DNA from: Tabrizicola piscis
Lineage (GTDB): Bacteria > Pseudomonadota > Alphaproteobacteria > Rhodobacterales > Rhodobacteraceae
Direction of reading: 5' to 3'
DNA: 64,000 bases
NCBI RefSeq assembly: GCF_003940805.1
Contig: NZ_CP034328.1
Coordinates: 3,348,001 to 3,412,000, forward strand
How positions within the stretch are numbered: the stretch's first letter is position 1; every line of letters begins with the position of its first letter. Below are positions 35,704-45,261 of the stretch, piece by piece. The notes below the pieces were generated by a model. It was not told where the DNA came from, ran no database searches, and was given only the letters and a program-made list of their open reading frames with translations. A program made the translations under genes and the position numbers.

Positions 35704-36993
35704 ATGACCGACAGACCAATGGGCTTCGATACCCTTTGCATCCACGCCGCCACCGCCCCCGACCCCGCCACCGGGGCCCGGCAGGTGCCGATCTACCAGA
35801 CCACCGCCTACGTCTTCCGCGACGCCGACCACGCTGCCAAGCTCTTCAACCTGCAAGAGGTGGGCTATATCTACTCGCGCCTGACCAACCCCACCGTCTC
35901 GGCCCTCGCGAACCGGGTTGTGGCGCTGGAAGGCGGGGCGGGCGGGATCGCCTGCTCCTCGGGCCACGCGGCGCAGATCATGGCGCTGTTCCCGATCATG
36001 GCGCCGGGGCGCAACGTGGTCGCCTCAACCCGGCTCTACGGCGGGACGATCCAGCAGTTTTCGAACACGATCCGCAAGTTCGGCTGGTCGGCCAAGTTCG
36101 TCGATTTCGACGACCCAAAAGCGATCGAGGCTGCCATCGACGGCGACACCCGCGCCCTGTTCTGCGAAACGATCTGCAACCCCGGCGGTGCGATCTCGGA
36201 CCTTGATGCCATCGCCCGTGTCGCCGACATGGCCGGCATCCCGCTGATCGTCGACAACACCACCGCCAGCCCCTACCTCTGCCGCCCGATCGAACACGGC
36301 GCGACGCTGGTCGTCCACTCGGCGACCAAGTACCTGACCGGCAACGGCACCGTCACCGGCGGGATCGTGGTGGATTCGGGCAAGTTCAACTGGTCGGCCT
36401 CCGACAAGTTCCCCTCACTGTCCCAGCCCGAGCCTGCCTACCACGGTCTTGTCTTCCACCCGACGCTTGGGAACATGGCCTTCACCTTCCACTCCATCGC
36501 CATTGGCCTGCGTGACCTTGGCATGACGATGAACCCGCAAGGCGCGCATTACACCCTGATGGGGATCGAAACGCTGGCCCTGCGGATGCAGCGCCATGTC
36601 GAGAATGCGCAGATCGTCGCCGAATGGCTGGAGCAGGACCCTCGGATTGGCAAGGTGACCTATCCCGGCCTCAAATCCTCGGCCTACCATCACCTTGCGC
36701 AGAAGATCACGCCCAAGGGCCCCGGCGCGCTGTTTACCTTCAGCGTCAAGGGCGGGTACGAGGCTTGCGTCAAGCTGATCGACAACGTGAAGCTGTTCTC
36801 GCATGTGGCAAACCTGGGTGACACGCGCAGCCTGATCATCCATTCCGCATCGACCACGCATCGGCAGCTGTCGGAAGAGGCCCAGATCAAGGCCGGGGCC
36901 GCGCCGGATGTGGTGCGGGTGTCGATCGGGATCGAGAATGTCGAGGATATCATCGCCGACCTTGATCAGGCATTGGCCAAGGCCACGGCCTGA
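35704..36993 (+). CDS. metY: O-acetylhomoserine sulfhydrylase-type enzyme
   Basis: A 429-residue PLP-dependent enzyme of the Cys/Met-metabolism family. The PLP Lys is in VVHSATKYLTG, and the Tyr/Arg of YIYSRLTNPT bind phosphate from the neighbouring subunit. It would make homocysteine from O-acetylhomoserine and sulphide. GGGAGG lies before the ATG at 35704. A hairpin that could hide this ribosome site is noted separately. Confidence 0.9.
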   Translation: MTDRPMGFDTLCIHAATAPDPATGARQVPIYQTTAYVFRDADHAAKLFNLQEVGYIYSRLTNPTVSALANRVVALEGGAGGIACSSGHAAQIMALFPIMAPGRNVVASTRLYGGTIQQFSNTIRKFGWSAKFVDFDDPKAIEAAIDGDTRALFCETICNPGGAISDLDAIARVADMAGIPLIVDNTTASPYLCRPIEHGATLVVHSATKYLTGNGTVTGGIVVDSGKFNWSASDKFPSLSQPEPAYHGLVFHPTLGNMAFTFHSIAIGLRDLGMTMNPQGAHYTLMGIETLALRMQRHVENAQIVAEWLEQDPRIGKVTYPGLKSSAYHHLAQKITPKGPGALFTFSVKGGYEACVKLIDNVKLFSHVANLGDTRSLIIHSASTTHRQLSEEAQIKAGAAPDVVRVSIGIENVEDIIADLDQALAKATA

Positions 36994-37023
36994 ACTCAAC
37001 GATCCCGCGCCTGCCTTCGGGCA

Positions 37024-37866
37024 TCAGCCCTCGGGCGCGGGGTCCAAGGACGGGGCGGGGAACATGCCTTCGGGCAAGGGCGAAAGCCAGCTGACCCGGG
37101 CCTGACCGCGGGCAGGGCTGCCCGGTTCCCAGTCCAGCGACAGGCCAAGCACCCGGCAGGCCTGTCCGGCCTCTGGGTCTGCACAAGCCGCCAGCGCAGC
37201 GTCGACCAAGGTGGTCAGGGCCGCCGCTGGGGTGTCGGGGATGGGGGCCGCTGGAGCAGGCTCTTCAGTTGCGGCATCCTGCTCTTCGGTCGCCGCCTCG
37301 TCGGTAACGGCAGGGCCGCCAAGGTCAATCGTCCGGGTTACGAACACATGCGCCGCAGGATCGGGCAGGTCGGCCACGTCGGGCTTCAGCGTGTAGGCAA
37401 GTTCGACCTGGAACCGGGCCGTGCCACGGACAGCGTCAACGCTGCCATCGACGACCCGCGCCGAATGGACTGCGCAATCCTCAGCCAGCAGCGACCGCAG
37501 GACGGGGCACAGGTCTTCGGCCAAGGCGGGGGCGCGGATGTCTGCGAAAACCTGCAGGTAGGGCGCGGCGGGCAAAGTCTCACCTTCGGTCAGAAGGTCG
37601 GTCAGGGGGGCGGTGCGCACGATCGTGGCAATCCGACCGGGCACAAACCGGTCTTGCGTGACATAGGCGAGGACCGTTTCGCGTGGGACAAGCCCGCCCG
37701 TTGCAGTGACCAGCCATGTTTGCTGGGGTGCGGCTACGGGCACGGCGGCGGGGTCTGCTTCCTGCGTGGCCGTTTCGGCGGGAAGGCCCTGCCAGTATTG
37801 CCAGCCTGCGGCACCAAAGCCCAAGGCCATCAGCAACAGACCGGTGCCAATCAAAAGCCGCAACAT
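37024..37866 (-). CDS. Membrane-anchored protein of unknown function, second gene of a pair
   Basis: A 280-residue protein with an N-terminal membrane anchor (LLIGTGLLLMALGFGAAGW) and a periplasmic part. This includes an Ala/Glu/Pro linker near 182-208 and four Cys in two pairs (EDLCPVLRSLLAEDC, and CADPEAGQAC). I do not recognise the family. It overlaps the upstream partner by one base (TGATG), so it is translationally coupled. Confidence 0.65.
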   Translation of the reverse strand: MLRLLIGTGLLLMALGFGAAGWQYWQGLPAETATQEADPAAVPVAAPQQTWLVTATGGLVPRETVLAYVTQDRFVPGRIATIVRTAPLTDLLTEGETLPAAPYLQVFADIRAPALAEDLCPVLRSLLAEDCAVHSARVVDGSVDAVRGTARFQVELAYTLKPDVADLPDPAAHVFVTRTIDLGGPAVTDEAATEEQDAATEEPAPAAPIPDTPAAALTTLVDAALAACADPEAGQACRVLGLSLDWEPGSPARGQARVSWLSPLPEGMFPAPSLDPAPEG

Positions 37867-39014
37867 CAGAAGTCCACTCCCTGACGCAGTCCGGCAAGAT
37901 CGCCGAAGGCAAAGCCTGTGGCAATCGCCCGGACGCGCGCGGCAAAGTCCTGACCTTCGGCCACCTGACCCCTGATCTCGAAGAACTGGTCCTGAGTGGT
38001 GCGAATCCGGGCCCCCGCGATGGGCGCATAGGCGGCCATCGGGTTGGTCGCATCCGGCAGGGGGCCGATCACCGACACTGTGCCCTTGTCAAAACCGACC
38101 CGGCTTTGCCCGGCCATCACGCCAAAACTGTCACGGAACCAGATGTCATAGGCATCGACCGCCGCGCGAAGTTCGGCAAGCTGGATTTCAGCTTCGTCGC
38201 CCGACACGGAGCCATTCTGCATGGTTTGAAAAACCTCATTGCCAGAATTCAGCGCATAGGCGGGCTGGAGGCCGCAGGTGGCCAGACCGTCGTTCAGGAT
38301 GACCTCGACCGGGACGACCGGATCAAGGTTCGCCACCCCGGCCTGATCGCCGCCCAAGAGGACGACCCGTTCGATCCGGGCACCCGGCGCCAGATGCAGG
38401 TTCCAGATCCGGTTGCCGGTACGATTTTCCAGCACAAGGTAGACCGGAGCGCCGGTTTCGGTGATTGCGACGTCATAAGCCTCATAAGCGGGGCCGCTGC
38501 CTTCGACGGTCGCGGCTTCGCCGTCGGCGCGGTAGGCGTCAACAAAGGCCTGCACGGCCGAGGCCAGATGCGTGTCGTTGTAGGTGGACATGGCCAGCCG
38601 CAAGTCACTTGCCCCCGAAGTGGCATGCCCGACGACCGTGCCGGGCTGCGGCGGGGTCGGGATGCAGCCAAGGATCGGCCGGATCGTGGTGATCTCAGCC
38701 GGGATGTCGGCCGAGACCTGGGTCTTGTAGCCGGTGATTGCGTCCGCGATGAACACGGGAAGATTGCCGGAATGTGCGGCGATGGGACCCATCGCCAGCA
38801 GCCCGCTTGGCGAATCGTCCAGGAAATCGGCAGGCGTGTCGCCCTTGCGCGACGGTTCAGCGCCAAGGCCTGATCCCGCGTTCAGGGTTTTCAGAAAATC
38901 AACCGCCGCTGTCGGCAACACCCCTTCCAGCGCGGTGGGTCGGAGGACCGCCACAGCGATCCCCCCGAACAGGAAGATGCCGATGATCACGACGTTGATC
39001 AGACCGCGCATCAT
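37866..39014 (-). CDS. Membrane-anchored protein of unknown function, first gene of a pair
   Basis: A 382-residue protein with an N-terminal helix (VVIIGIFLFGGIAVAVL) and a large periplasmic domain. It has two Cys in the body (GCIPTPP and TCGLQPA), perhaps a disulphide. I do not recognise the family. It is co-transcribed with the following gene, which has a similar anchor-plus-periplasm design. Both would act at the outer face of the inner membrane. Confidence 0.65.
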   Translation of the reverse strand: MMRGLINVVIIGIFLFGGIAVAVLRPTALEGVLPTAAVDFLKTLNAGSGLGAEPSRKGDTPADFLDDSPSGLLAMGPIAAHSGNLPVFIADAITGYKTQVSADIPAEITTIRPILGCIPTPPQPGTVVGHATSGASDLRLAMSTYNDTHLASAVQAFVDAYRADGEAATVEGSGPAYEAYDVAITETGAPVYLVLENRTGNRIWNLHLAPGARIERVVLLGGDQAGVANLDPVVPVEVILNDGLATCGLQPAYALNSGNEVFQTMQNGSVSGDEAEIQLAELRAAVDAYDIWFRDSFGVMAGQSRVGFDKGTVSVIGPLPDATNPMAAYAPIAGARIRTTQDQFFEIRGQVAEGQDFAARVRAIATGFAFGDLAGLRQGVDF

Positions 39015-39123
39015 TCCAGATCGCTCCCGTTTGTTGAACCGTGGCCGACTGTCTGATTCACAACTGGGGCAAAATCAGGCCGAAACGGCGGAACAGTTAA
39101 GGTTTGCGCCAAATTTCAGCAGG

Positions 39124-39822
39124 TTATTCGACGATCTGATAGAAGATTGTCACGCTGGCGGACAGCCCAACCTCACCCCCGGCGACCGGAACCGGCGCGG
39201 CCGAGGCTTCGGCGCGGAACATCGGCGCGGGGTCCGTCGGGACGACCCCCTCGCTGATCGAGATGACGCGACCCAGCTTCACCCCCGCTGCCGCGGCCAG
39301 AAGCTCGGCCCGGGCGCGGGCATCGGCGACCGCCTCTTTCCGCGCCTCGTCCAGCGCGGGCTTGGGGTCGGCCAGCCCGAAGGTCAGCCCGTTCAGGGTA
39401 TTCGCCCCATCCGCCACGGCGGCATCAAGGACCGCGCCCAGCCCGTCAAGCTGACGCAGGCGGATCGTCAGGATGTTTGACGCCACATAGCCCGAAATGG
39501 TCGGCCCGCTGACGGAGGAGCTTTCGTAGCCTGTCCAGTTGGGGTTCAGCGACAGGTTCGACGTCTGCATGTCGGGTGCCGCGATCCCGGCAGCCGTCAG
39601 ACGGGCCATCACCGCGTCAAGCGCGGCGGAGTTCGCGCTCAGCGCCTCGGCGGCGGTTTCGCCTTGGGTCGTCACGCCGATGGACAGGGTGGCGATATCG
39701 GGGGCCGCCTCGACCGTGCCGGTGCCGGTGACGGTGATCATCGGCGGCAGGGCGTCGTCCGCAAGGGCGGGCAGGGGCAGGGCAAGGCTGGCGGTCAGCA
39801 GCAGGGCTGTGATGGCACGCAT
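39124..39822 (-). CDS. SIMPL-domain (DUF541) periplasmic protein
   Basis: A 232-residue protein with a signal peptide (ALLLTASLALPLPALA) and a SIMPL/DUF541 domain. Family marks are ITVTGTGTVEAAPDIATLSI, TSNLSLNPNW and a C-terminal LSASVTIFYQI. GGAG lies seven bases before the ATG. Members are stress-related but have no settled function. Confidence 0.87.
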   Translation of the reverse strand: MRAITALLLTASLALPLPALADDALPPMITVTGTGTVEAAPDIATLSIGVTTQGETAAEALSANSAALDAVMARLTAAGIAAPDMQTSNLSLNPNWTGYESSSVSGPTISGYVASNILTIRLRQLDGLGAVLDAAVADGANTLNGLTFGLADPKPALDEARKEAVADARARAELLAAAAGVKLGRVISISEGVVPTDPAPMFRAEASAAPVPVAGGEVGLSASVTIFYQIVE

Positions 39823-39995
39823 GGGAGGTCTCCTTGATTTGGCGTGACTGTTCGGTCTTTACGACGCGCCATGCAAGCCTGTCCTTGGGTCGGGGTGGGC
39901 CGTTTTTCTTTCTTTCGGCGAAAAGCTGCTATAGACCTGCGGCAACTGTCCGGGGCACGTTCCCGCGCTTTCACAATTCGTGCTAGACCCGCGTC

Positions 39996-42900
39996 ATGAA
40001 ACCGACATTCGCACTTGACCTGACCCGCGACACGATCGCCCTTCTGCACCGCACGCCGAAAGGCTGGCTGTCGATCGGCGAAGTCGCTTTCGATGCGCCC
40101 GATCTGGATGAGGCGCTGGATTACCTGCGCAAGACGGCGCTTGGCCTGTCTCCGATGGGGATGGCGACCAAGATCATCCTGCCGGCCAGCCAGATTCTTT
40201 ACACCGAAGTGCACGCCCCCGGCCCCAGCCGGGAGGAGAAGCGCCGCCAGATCGCCGCCGGACTTGAAGGCCGCACCCCCTACGCGGTCGAGGATCTGGT
40301 GTTCGACTGGTCCGGCAAGGGGGCCAAGGTCAAGGTCGCCGTCGTCGCGCGTGAAACTCTGGATGAGGCCGAGGGCTTCGCCACCACGCATCGGCTGAAC
40401 CCGGTGTCTTTTGTTGCCATCCCGGAAGAGGGCACCTTTGTCGGTGAGGCTTGGTTCGGCCCGACCGCCGCCGCCGCCACAATCGTGGCCTCGGGCGAGA
40501 CGGTAGAGCGTGACCGCGACGCTGTGGTGATCCTGCAGCGCGAAATCCCGCCTGCCGATCCGGCCCCGGCAGAGCCACCGACCCCTGCGGCGGAAGACGT
40601 TCACGCAGCCGCAAGTCCTGACAGCGTGGCGCCGGACAGTGTTGTGCCCGAAAGCGCGTTGGCGGATGAACTCCCCGCTGACGATCCGCTTCCCGGTCTG
40701 GAAGACGCCCTGAAGGCCGACGTGGCCGAGGACGTCACCGAGACTGTTACCGAACCTGTGGCCCCCAGCATCGAAGCTGCGCCAGAGGCAGCGGCGGAAG
40801 ACAAGGCCGATCCCGTCGCACAACAGGACATAGACCCTGCTGGCACTATCGGTGCCAAGGATGACGCAGAAGATCTGGAAGCCAGCCTGACTGCCGCCTT
40901 GGCGGATACATCCGGCGATGCCACTGCAACCGATATGCGCGCTGCCGACAAGGCGGCCACAAATCCTTCGGACAGGACAGAATCGGACGGACCGAAGGCG
41001 CAGCCCACCACGCCGGACGTCGAAGAAGCGCCCTTTGCGCATGTCACGGATACCGCTGCCTTCCCCGATGGCGACGATGACCTGCCTGCCACCGCGTCCC
41101 GGGGTGCCAAGGTTGACGCCGGTGACGACGACATTCCCCCGGCCCCACCGTCAGCGGCGATGGTCGCCTTCGCCAGCCGTCGCGCGGCATCCGCATCCGG
41201 CATCCCGCGCCCCGTGGATGGGCCGTCACGGTCCGATGCGGCGGGCCTTCCAGCCGGGCTTTCGGCGGGACTTTCTGCCGGTACTTCCGGCGGCGCACCC
41301 GCAGGCTCCGCCAAGCTTGGCGCCCCGGCCAGCCGGGTTCCGCCAGCCAAGGGCTTTGCCGGTCTGGTGACCGCGCCGTCGATCCCCGGGACCCGCGCCA
41401 AGCCCAAGGTCAAACCGCCGATCTCCGATGGGACCAGAGCGCCCGGTCAACCACCGACCACTGCCCGCTCGCCCGCCCGTCCGGGGGGGACTTTCGGGTC
41501 AGCTACCCCGTCTCGCAGTCGGCCCGGCGTGGTGTTCATGGTCCTCGTGGCGCTACTGCTGCTGTGTCTTGCGCTGATCGCGGCCTGGTCGTCCTTCTAC
41601 CTGACGCGCAACAGCGCTGACACCGATGTCACGACCAATGTCGCGATGGAGGCCGTGCCCGGCGTTGATGACGAGATGCTGGCCGACATGCAGGACCCGG
41701 AAGGGATGACCGACCCCCTTCCCGAAGCCGAGGGGGCACCCTTGGCCGGCGGGGATGCCGGTGTTCTTGCTACCGAAAGCCAGGACCTGACCAGCATCGA
41801 AGCGGAACCCGCCGCGATCAACCTGGCCGAGGAAGAGGCGACCGACCTGCCCGCAGGCACGCTTGAGGACACTGCGGTCGACCTTGCCGCCGTCGCTGCC
41901 GCAGAGGCGCAAGCCGAGAGTGATGTGACGGCGGACGTAGCTCCGGAAGCTGTTGATCTGGCGGCTGTTGAACCAGAGCCAGTTGCCCCGGAAGCCGCGG
42001 CTGAACCCGTTGCCGCACCTGTTGAGCCAGCTCCCGGAACGGTGGTCGCGACCGACCTCGCCGTCTCAGCGCCCCCGGTTGAAGATCAGGACGAGATCTT
42101 CCTGTCCTCGATGGATGCGCCGCCCCCGGCGCTGGATGCGCTTGCCTTGCCGGTGCCTGTCGCCGTTGCCGATGCAGTGCCCGACGCTGTGATGCCGCCG
42201 CCTGCCTTTGGGACGGTCTACCAGTTTGATGCCCAAGGTCTCTTGATGCCGACACCCGATGGCATCCTGTCGCCTGACGGTGTGATGCTCATCGCCGGGC
42301 CGCCACCGCTGGTGCCGCCCGCCCGTTCGGAAGCTGCCGCTGCTGCTGCGCTTGCTGCCGCCCCGCCAGCCGCCGAGCCATCCGCTGAACCAGCGCCCGA
42401 GGGTGTCGCGGCATCCGCCGCAGATGCGTCCCTCGTGACGGCGGGGGAAACGGCGGGGGAAGTCGCGCCAGAAGGTGTCGTCGCTGAGGAAACGGCGGTA
42501 GAGCCTGCGCCTGCAGATCCCGCGATGGCCGGCTTCCGGCCGCGGTCCCGCCCCGAAGGCCTTGTCCCCGCGCCAGAAGACGACGCCAGCCTTGCCGTCG
42601 ACGCGGCCACGGCTGTTGCAACCGTCCGCCCCCTGCCGCGGCCAGAGAGTGTGCTTGCAGCCGCCTCAGCCTCGCGCCCGGCGGAAACGGCGGGGCTCGC
42701 CCCGGCTGACCTTGGTGCACAGGGTGCGTCGCTTGCCGCCCAGGCCGAGGCGCAACTTGCCGCTGCGGCCGCGCTTGAGGCCGAGAACCCTTCGATCGTC
42801 GCCATCTCGATGCGCCCGGCGGCCCGCCCCAATGATCTGAGCCGCGCGGTCGAGGCTGCCGTCGCCGCCGCAGTCCGCGCACCCGAACCGGAAGCCGAGG

Positions 42901-43244
42901 TGATCGAAGTCGCCGCAGCACCGCCGCCGGACCTGAAGCCGGAAGAGATCGACGAGCTTGACGAGCCGGAGGTCGCGACCGCCGCGCCGTCGATCCCGAC
43001 CCGCGCCAGCGTGGCGAAGCAGGCGACTTTTGCCAATGCGATCAACCTGTCGAAGCTTAACCTGATCGGCACCTATGGCACCGATTCGCGGCGCTATGCG
43101 CTGGTCCGGCAGTCGAACGGGCGCTACAAGAAGGTGAAGGTTGGCGACAGGATCGATGGCGGAACCGTCAAGGCTATCACCGAAACGGAAGTGCGGTATC
43201 AAAAGGGCGGCAAGCTGATTGCGCTGAAGATGCCGAAGGCCTGA
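39996..43244 (+). CDS. Bitopic GspL/PilM-like to PilP/GspC-like fusion protein
   Basis: A 1082-residue protein. Residues 1-165 look like the actin-fold cytosolic domain of GspL/PilM (FALDLTRDTIALLH, then KIILPASQILYTEV and EGRTPYAVEDLVFDW). A long acidic Ala/Pro/Glu-rich stretch leads to a single membrane helix near 511-530. A second low-complexity region follows, and residues about 1003-1082 resemble the PilP/GspC homology region (LIGTYGTDSRRYALVR, then VKVGDRIDGGTVKAI). Homologues are sometimes called translation initiation factor 2, which is unsupported. A scaffold across the inner membrane is inferred. Confidence 0.6.
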   Translation: MKPTFALDLTRDTIALLHRTPKGWLSIGEVAFDAPDLDEALDYLRKTALGLSPMGMATKIILPASQILYTEVHAPGPSREEKRRQIAAGLEGRTPYAVEDLVFDWSGKGAKVKVAVVARETLDEAEGFATTHRLNPVSFVAIPEEGTFVGEAWFGPTAAAATIVASGETVERDRDAVVILQREIPPADPAPAEPPTPAAEDVHAAASPDSVAPDSVVPESALADELPADDPLPGLEDALKADVAEDVTETVTEPVAPSIEAAPEAAAEDKADPVAQQDIDPAGTIGAKDDAEDLEASLTAALADTSGDATATDMRAADKAATNPSDRTESDGPKAQPTTPDVEEAPFAHVTDTAAFPDGDDDLPATASRGAKVDAGDDDIPPAPPSAAMVAFASRRAASASGIPRPVDGPSRSDAAGLPAGLSAGLSAGTSGGAPAGSAKLGAPASRVPPAKGFAGLVTAPSIPGTRAKPKVKPPISDGTRAPGQPPTTARSPARPGGTFGSATPSRSRPGVVFMVLVALLLLCLALIAAWSSFYLTRNSADTDVTTNVAMEAVPGVDDEMLADMQDPEGMTDPLPEAEGAPLAGGDAGVLATESQDLTSIEAEPAAINLAEEEATDLPAGTLEDTAVDLAAVAAAEAQAESDVTADVAPEAVDLAAVEPEPVAPEAAAEPVAAPVEPAPGTVVATDLAVSAPPVEDQDEIFLSSMDAPPPALDALALPVPVAVADAVPDAVMPPPAFGTVYQFDAQGLLMPTPDGILSPDGVMLIAGPPPLVPPARSEAAAAAALAAAPPAAEPSAEPAPEGVAASAADASLVTAGETAGEVAPEGVVAEETAVEPAPADPAMAGFRPRSRPEGLVPAPEDDASLAVDAATAVATVRPLPRPESVLAAASASRPAETAGLAPADLGAQGASLAAQAEAQLAAAAALEAENPSIVAISMRPAARPNDLSRAVEAAVAAAVRAPEPEAEVIEVAAAPPPDLKPEEIDELDEPEVATAAPSIPTRASVAKQATFANAINLSKLNLIGTYGTDSRRYALVRQSNGRYKKVKVGDRIDGGTVKAITETEVRYQKGGKLIALKMPKA

Positions 43245-43329
43245 GTGGAAGGGTGTCCCGGGCAGGGACACCACATAGAATTCAATGCTTGCAAGGGCTT
43301 GCGACCACGCGTTCAGGAACGCTTAACCA

Positions 43330-44337
43330 TCAACCGCCTGCAGCCACCCCGGCCTCGGCGAAGGTGGCCATGCCGGAATGGCAGGCCACCGCGCCTTGCA
43401 GCACCCCGATCGCCAGCGCCGCACCCGAGCCTTCGCCAAGCCTTAGGCCCAGCGACAAGAGCGGCTCTTTCCCCAGTCTTTCAAGCAGCCGACCATGCGC
43501 GCCTTCGGCGCTGAGGTGACCTGCAACGCAGTGATCCAGCGCGCCGGGGGTGGCAACCTCGAGCACGGCGGCGGCGGCGCATGCGATGAAGCCGTCAAGG
43601 ATCACCGGCACCCGGGCCATGCGCGCGCCAAGGATTGCCCCAGCCATGGCCGCGATTTCACGCCCTCCAAGGCAGCGCAGGACTTGCAGCGGGTCTGACA
43701 GCACAGCCGCATGGCGCGCAAGGCCTGCGGCCACTGCCGCCTCTTTGCGCGCAAGGCCAGCGTCATCCACGCCGGTTCCGCGCCCGGCCCAGCCGGTGCC
43801 GCCGTAAAGCGCCGCAGCCAGCGCCGCTGCAACGGTGGTGTTGCCGATCCCCATTTCCCCGGCGACGAAGAGATGTGCCGTGGGATCGACGGCTTCAAAG
43901 CCTTTGCGCAGGACGGCGACAACCTCGGCCTCGGACATCGCGGGCTGTTCGGTGAAATCAGCGGTGGGGCGGTCAAGGTCCAGCGCATGAACGTCCAGCT
44001 TGGCGCCAAAGGCCTTGGCCAGCTGATTGATCGCCGCCCCGCCATGGGCGAAGTTGGCGACCATCTGCACCGTCACCTCGGCCGGGAAGGCCGACACGCC
44101 GCGCGCGGTAACGCCGTGATTTCCGGCGAAGATCACGATCTGCGGCTGGTCGGCACGGGGTTTGTCAGTGCCCTGCCATCCTGCCATCCAGATGGCCAGA
44201 GCCTCCATCCGGCCAAGCGCGCCGGGGGGTTTGGTCAACTGGCCGTTCCGCGCCGTTGCCGCCGCGATGGCCGTGGCGTCCGGGGCAGGCATCCGGCCCA
44301 GAAGGTCGCGAAATTCGGCGAGGGTCTGGAACGGCAT
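43330..44337 (-). CDS. cobT: Nicotinate-nucleotide-dimethylbenzimidazole phosphoribosyltransferase
   Basis: A 335-residue CobT. It transfers the ribose phosphate of nicotinate mononucleotide to dimethylbenzimidazole for the lower loop of cobalamin. The family segments are [31 protein letters not shown] and [12 protein letters not shown]. The ATG at 44337 has GGGAGA upstream. It is divergent from cobS, with 79 bases between them and no cobalamin riboswitch seen. Confidence 0.95.
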   Translation of the reverse strand: MPFQTLAEFRDLLGRMPAPDATAIAAATARNGQLTKPPGALGRMEALAIWMAGWQGTDKPRADQPQIVIFAGNHGVTARGVSAFPAEVTVQMVANFAHGGAAINQLAKAFGAKLDVHALDLDRPTADFTEQPAMSEAEVVAVLRKGFEAVDPTAHLFVAGEMGIGNTTVAAALAAALYGGTGWAGRGTGVDDAGLARKEAAVAAGLARHAAVLSDPLQVLRCLGGREIAAMAGAILGARMARVPVILDGFIACAAAAVLEVATPGALDHCVAGHLSAEGAHGRLLERLGKEPLLSLGLRLGEGSGAALAIGVLQGAVACHSGMATFAEAGVAAGG

Positions 44338-44416
44338 GGCGGTCTCTCCCGGTTGATCCTTGACGCAGTTGGGGCTACCCCAGAGCCTTGTTGAACGCCA
44401 GCCGGGATCAGCCGCT

Positions 44417-45175
44417 TTGCCCACCCTTCGCGACATCGGACCACAGTTGCTGCCAGACCTGTGGTCGGCCTTCGCGCTGCTGACGCGGCTGCCGGTGCCG
44501 GATCATAGCCCGCGCGGCGCGGCATCGGCCTGGGCCTGGCCTGTGGTAGGGGCGGTGCTTGGGGCGTTGGCGGCAGGGTTTGCCGGTGTGACGCTGTGGC
44601 TTGGGCTGACGCCGGGGGTCGTGGCGGCAGGGGTGCTGGGCCTTGCGGCGCTGATGACCGGCGGGCTGCATGAGGATGGCCTGTCTGACACGGCAGACGG
44701 GCTGTTTGGCGGCTGGACGAAGGAACGGCGGCTGGAGATCATGAAGGACAGCCGGGTGGGCAGCTACGGCGTGCTGGCGCTGGTGCTGGTTACTCTGGCG
44801 CGCTGGTCGGCGCTGACCACGGTATTGGCGGCAGGCGGCCTTTGGGGGCTGATCGCGGTCGGTGCGCTTAGCCGGGCGCCGATGGGGTTGGTGATGTCGG
44901 CGCTGCCCAATGCGCGCGGGGGCGGGCTGAGCCATGCGACCGGTCGGCCAAGTGCCGCGATTGCGCTGGCCGGGGCAGGGGTGGCGCTGATCATCGCCTT
45001 CCTTTTCGCAGGTTGGGTCGCGCTGCCGATGCTGGCGCTGGCCGCGCTGGCGGTGGGATTGCTCGCCCGGTCCGCGCAACGCCGGATCGGCGGACAGACC
45101 GGCGATATCCTTGGGGCAACGCAGCAGCTGGCCGAGGCCGCCTGTCTGGCCGTGCTGGCGGCCTACGCAGCCTGA
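44417..45175 (+). CDS. cobS: Adenosylcobinamide-GDP ribazoletransferase
   Basis: A 252-residue membrane enzyme that joins adenosylcobinamide-GDP to alpha-ribazole, the last step of cobalamin assembly. The family motif is [18 protein letters not shown], and several membrane helices follow. No ATG lies near the expected N-terminus; I chose TTG at 44417 because the protein is family-like from there and GGGA precedes it. TTG at 44360 is an alternative. Divergent from cobT. Confidence 0.88.
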   Translation: MPTLRDIGPQLLPDLWSAFALLTRLPVPDHSPRGAASAWAWPVVGAVLGALAAGFAGVTLWLGLTPGVVAAGVLGLAALMTGGLHEDGLSDTADGLFGGWTKERRLEIMKDSRVGSYGVLALVLVTLARWSALTTVLAAGGLWGLIAVGALSRAPMGLVMSALPNARGGGLSHATGRPSAAIALAGAGVALIIAFLFAGWVALPMLALAALAVGLLARSAQRRIGGQTGDILGATQQLAEAACLAVLAAYAA

Positions 45176-45261
45176 CCCTGCCCGGATGCACAACGCCGCC
45201 CTCTGGCCTTTGGGGGCGGGCCGCTATAAATGCTGTGCCGAAGCCTTTGGGAACCCGCGCC

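Noticed and set aside
44338..44416. Cobalamin riboswitch between cobT and cobS
   Set aside because: The spacer is only 79 bases and no B12-box-like sequence is visible.
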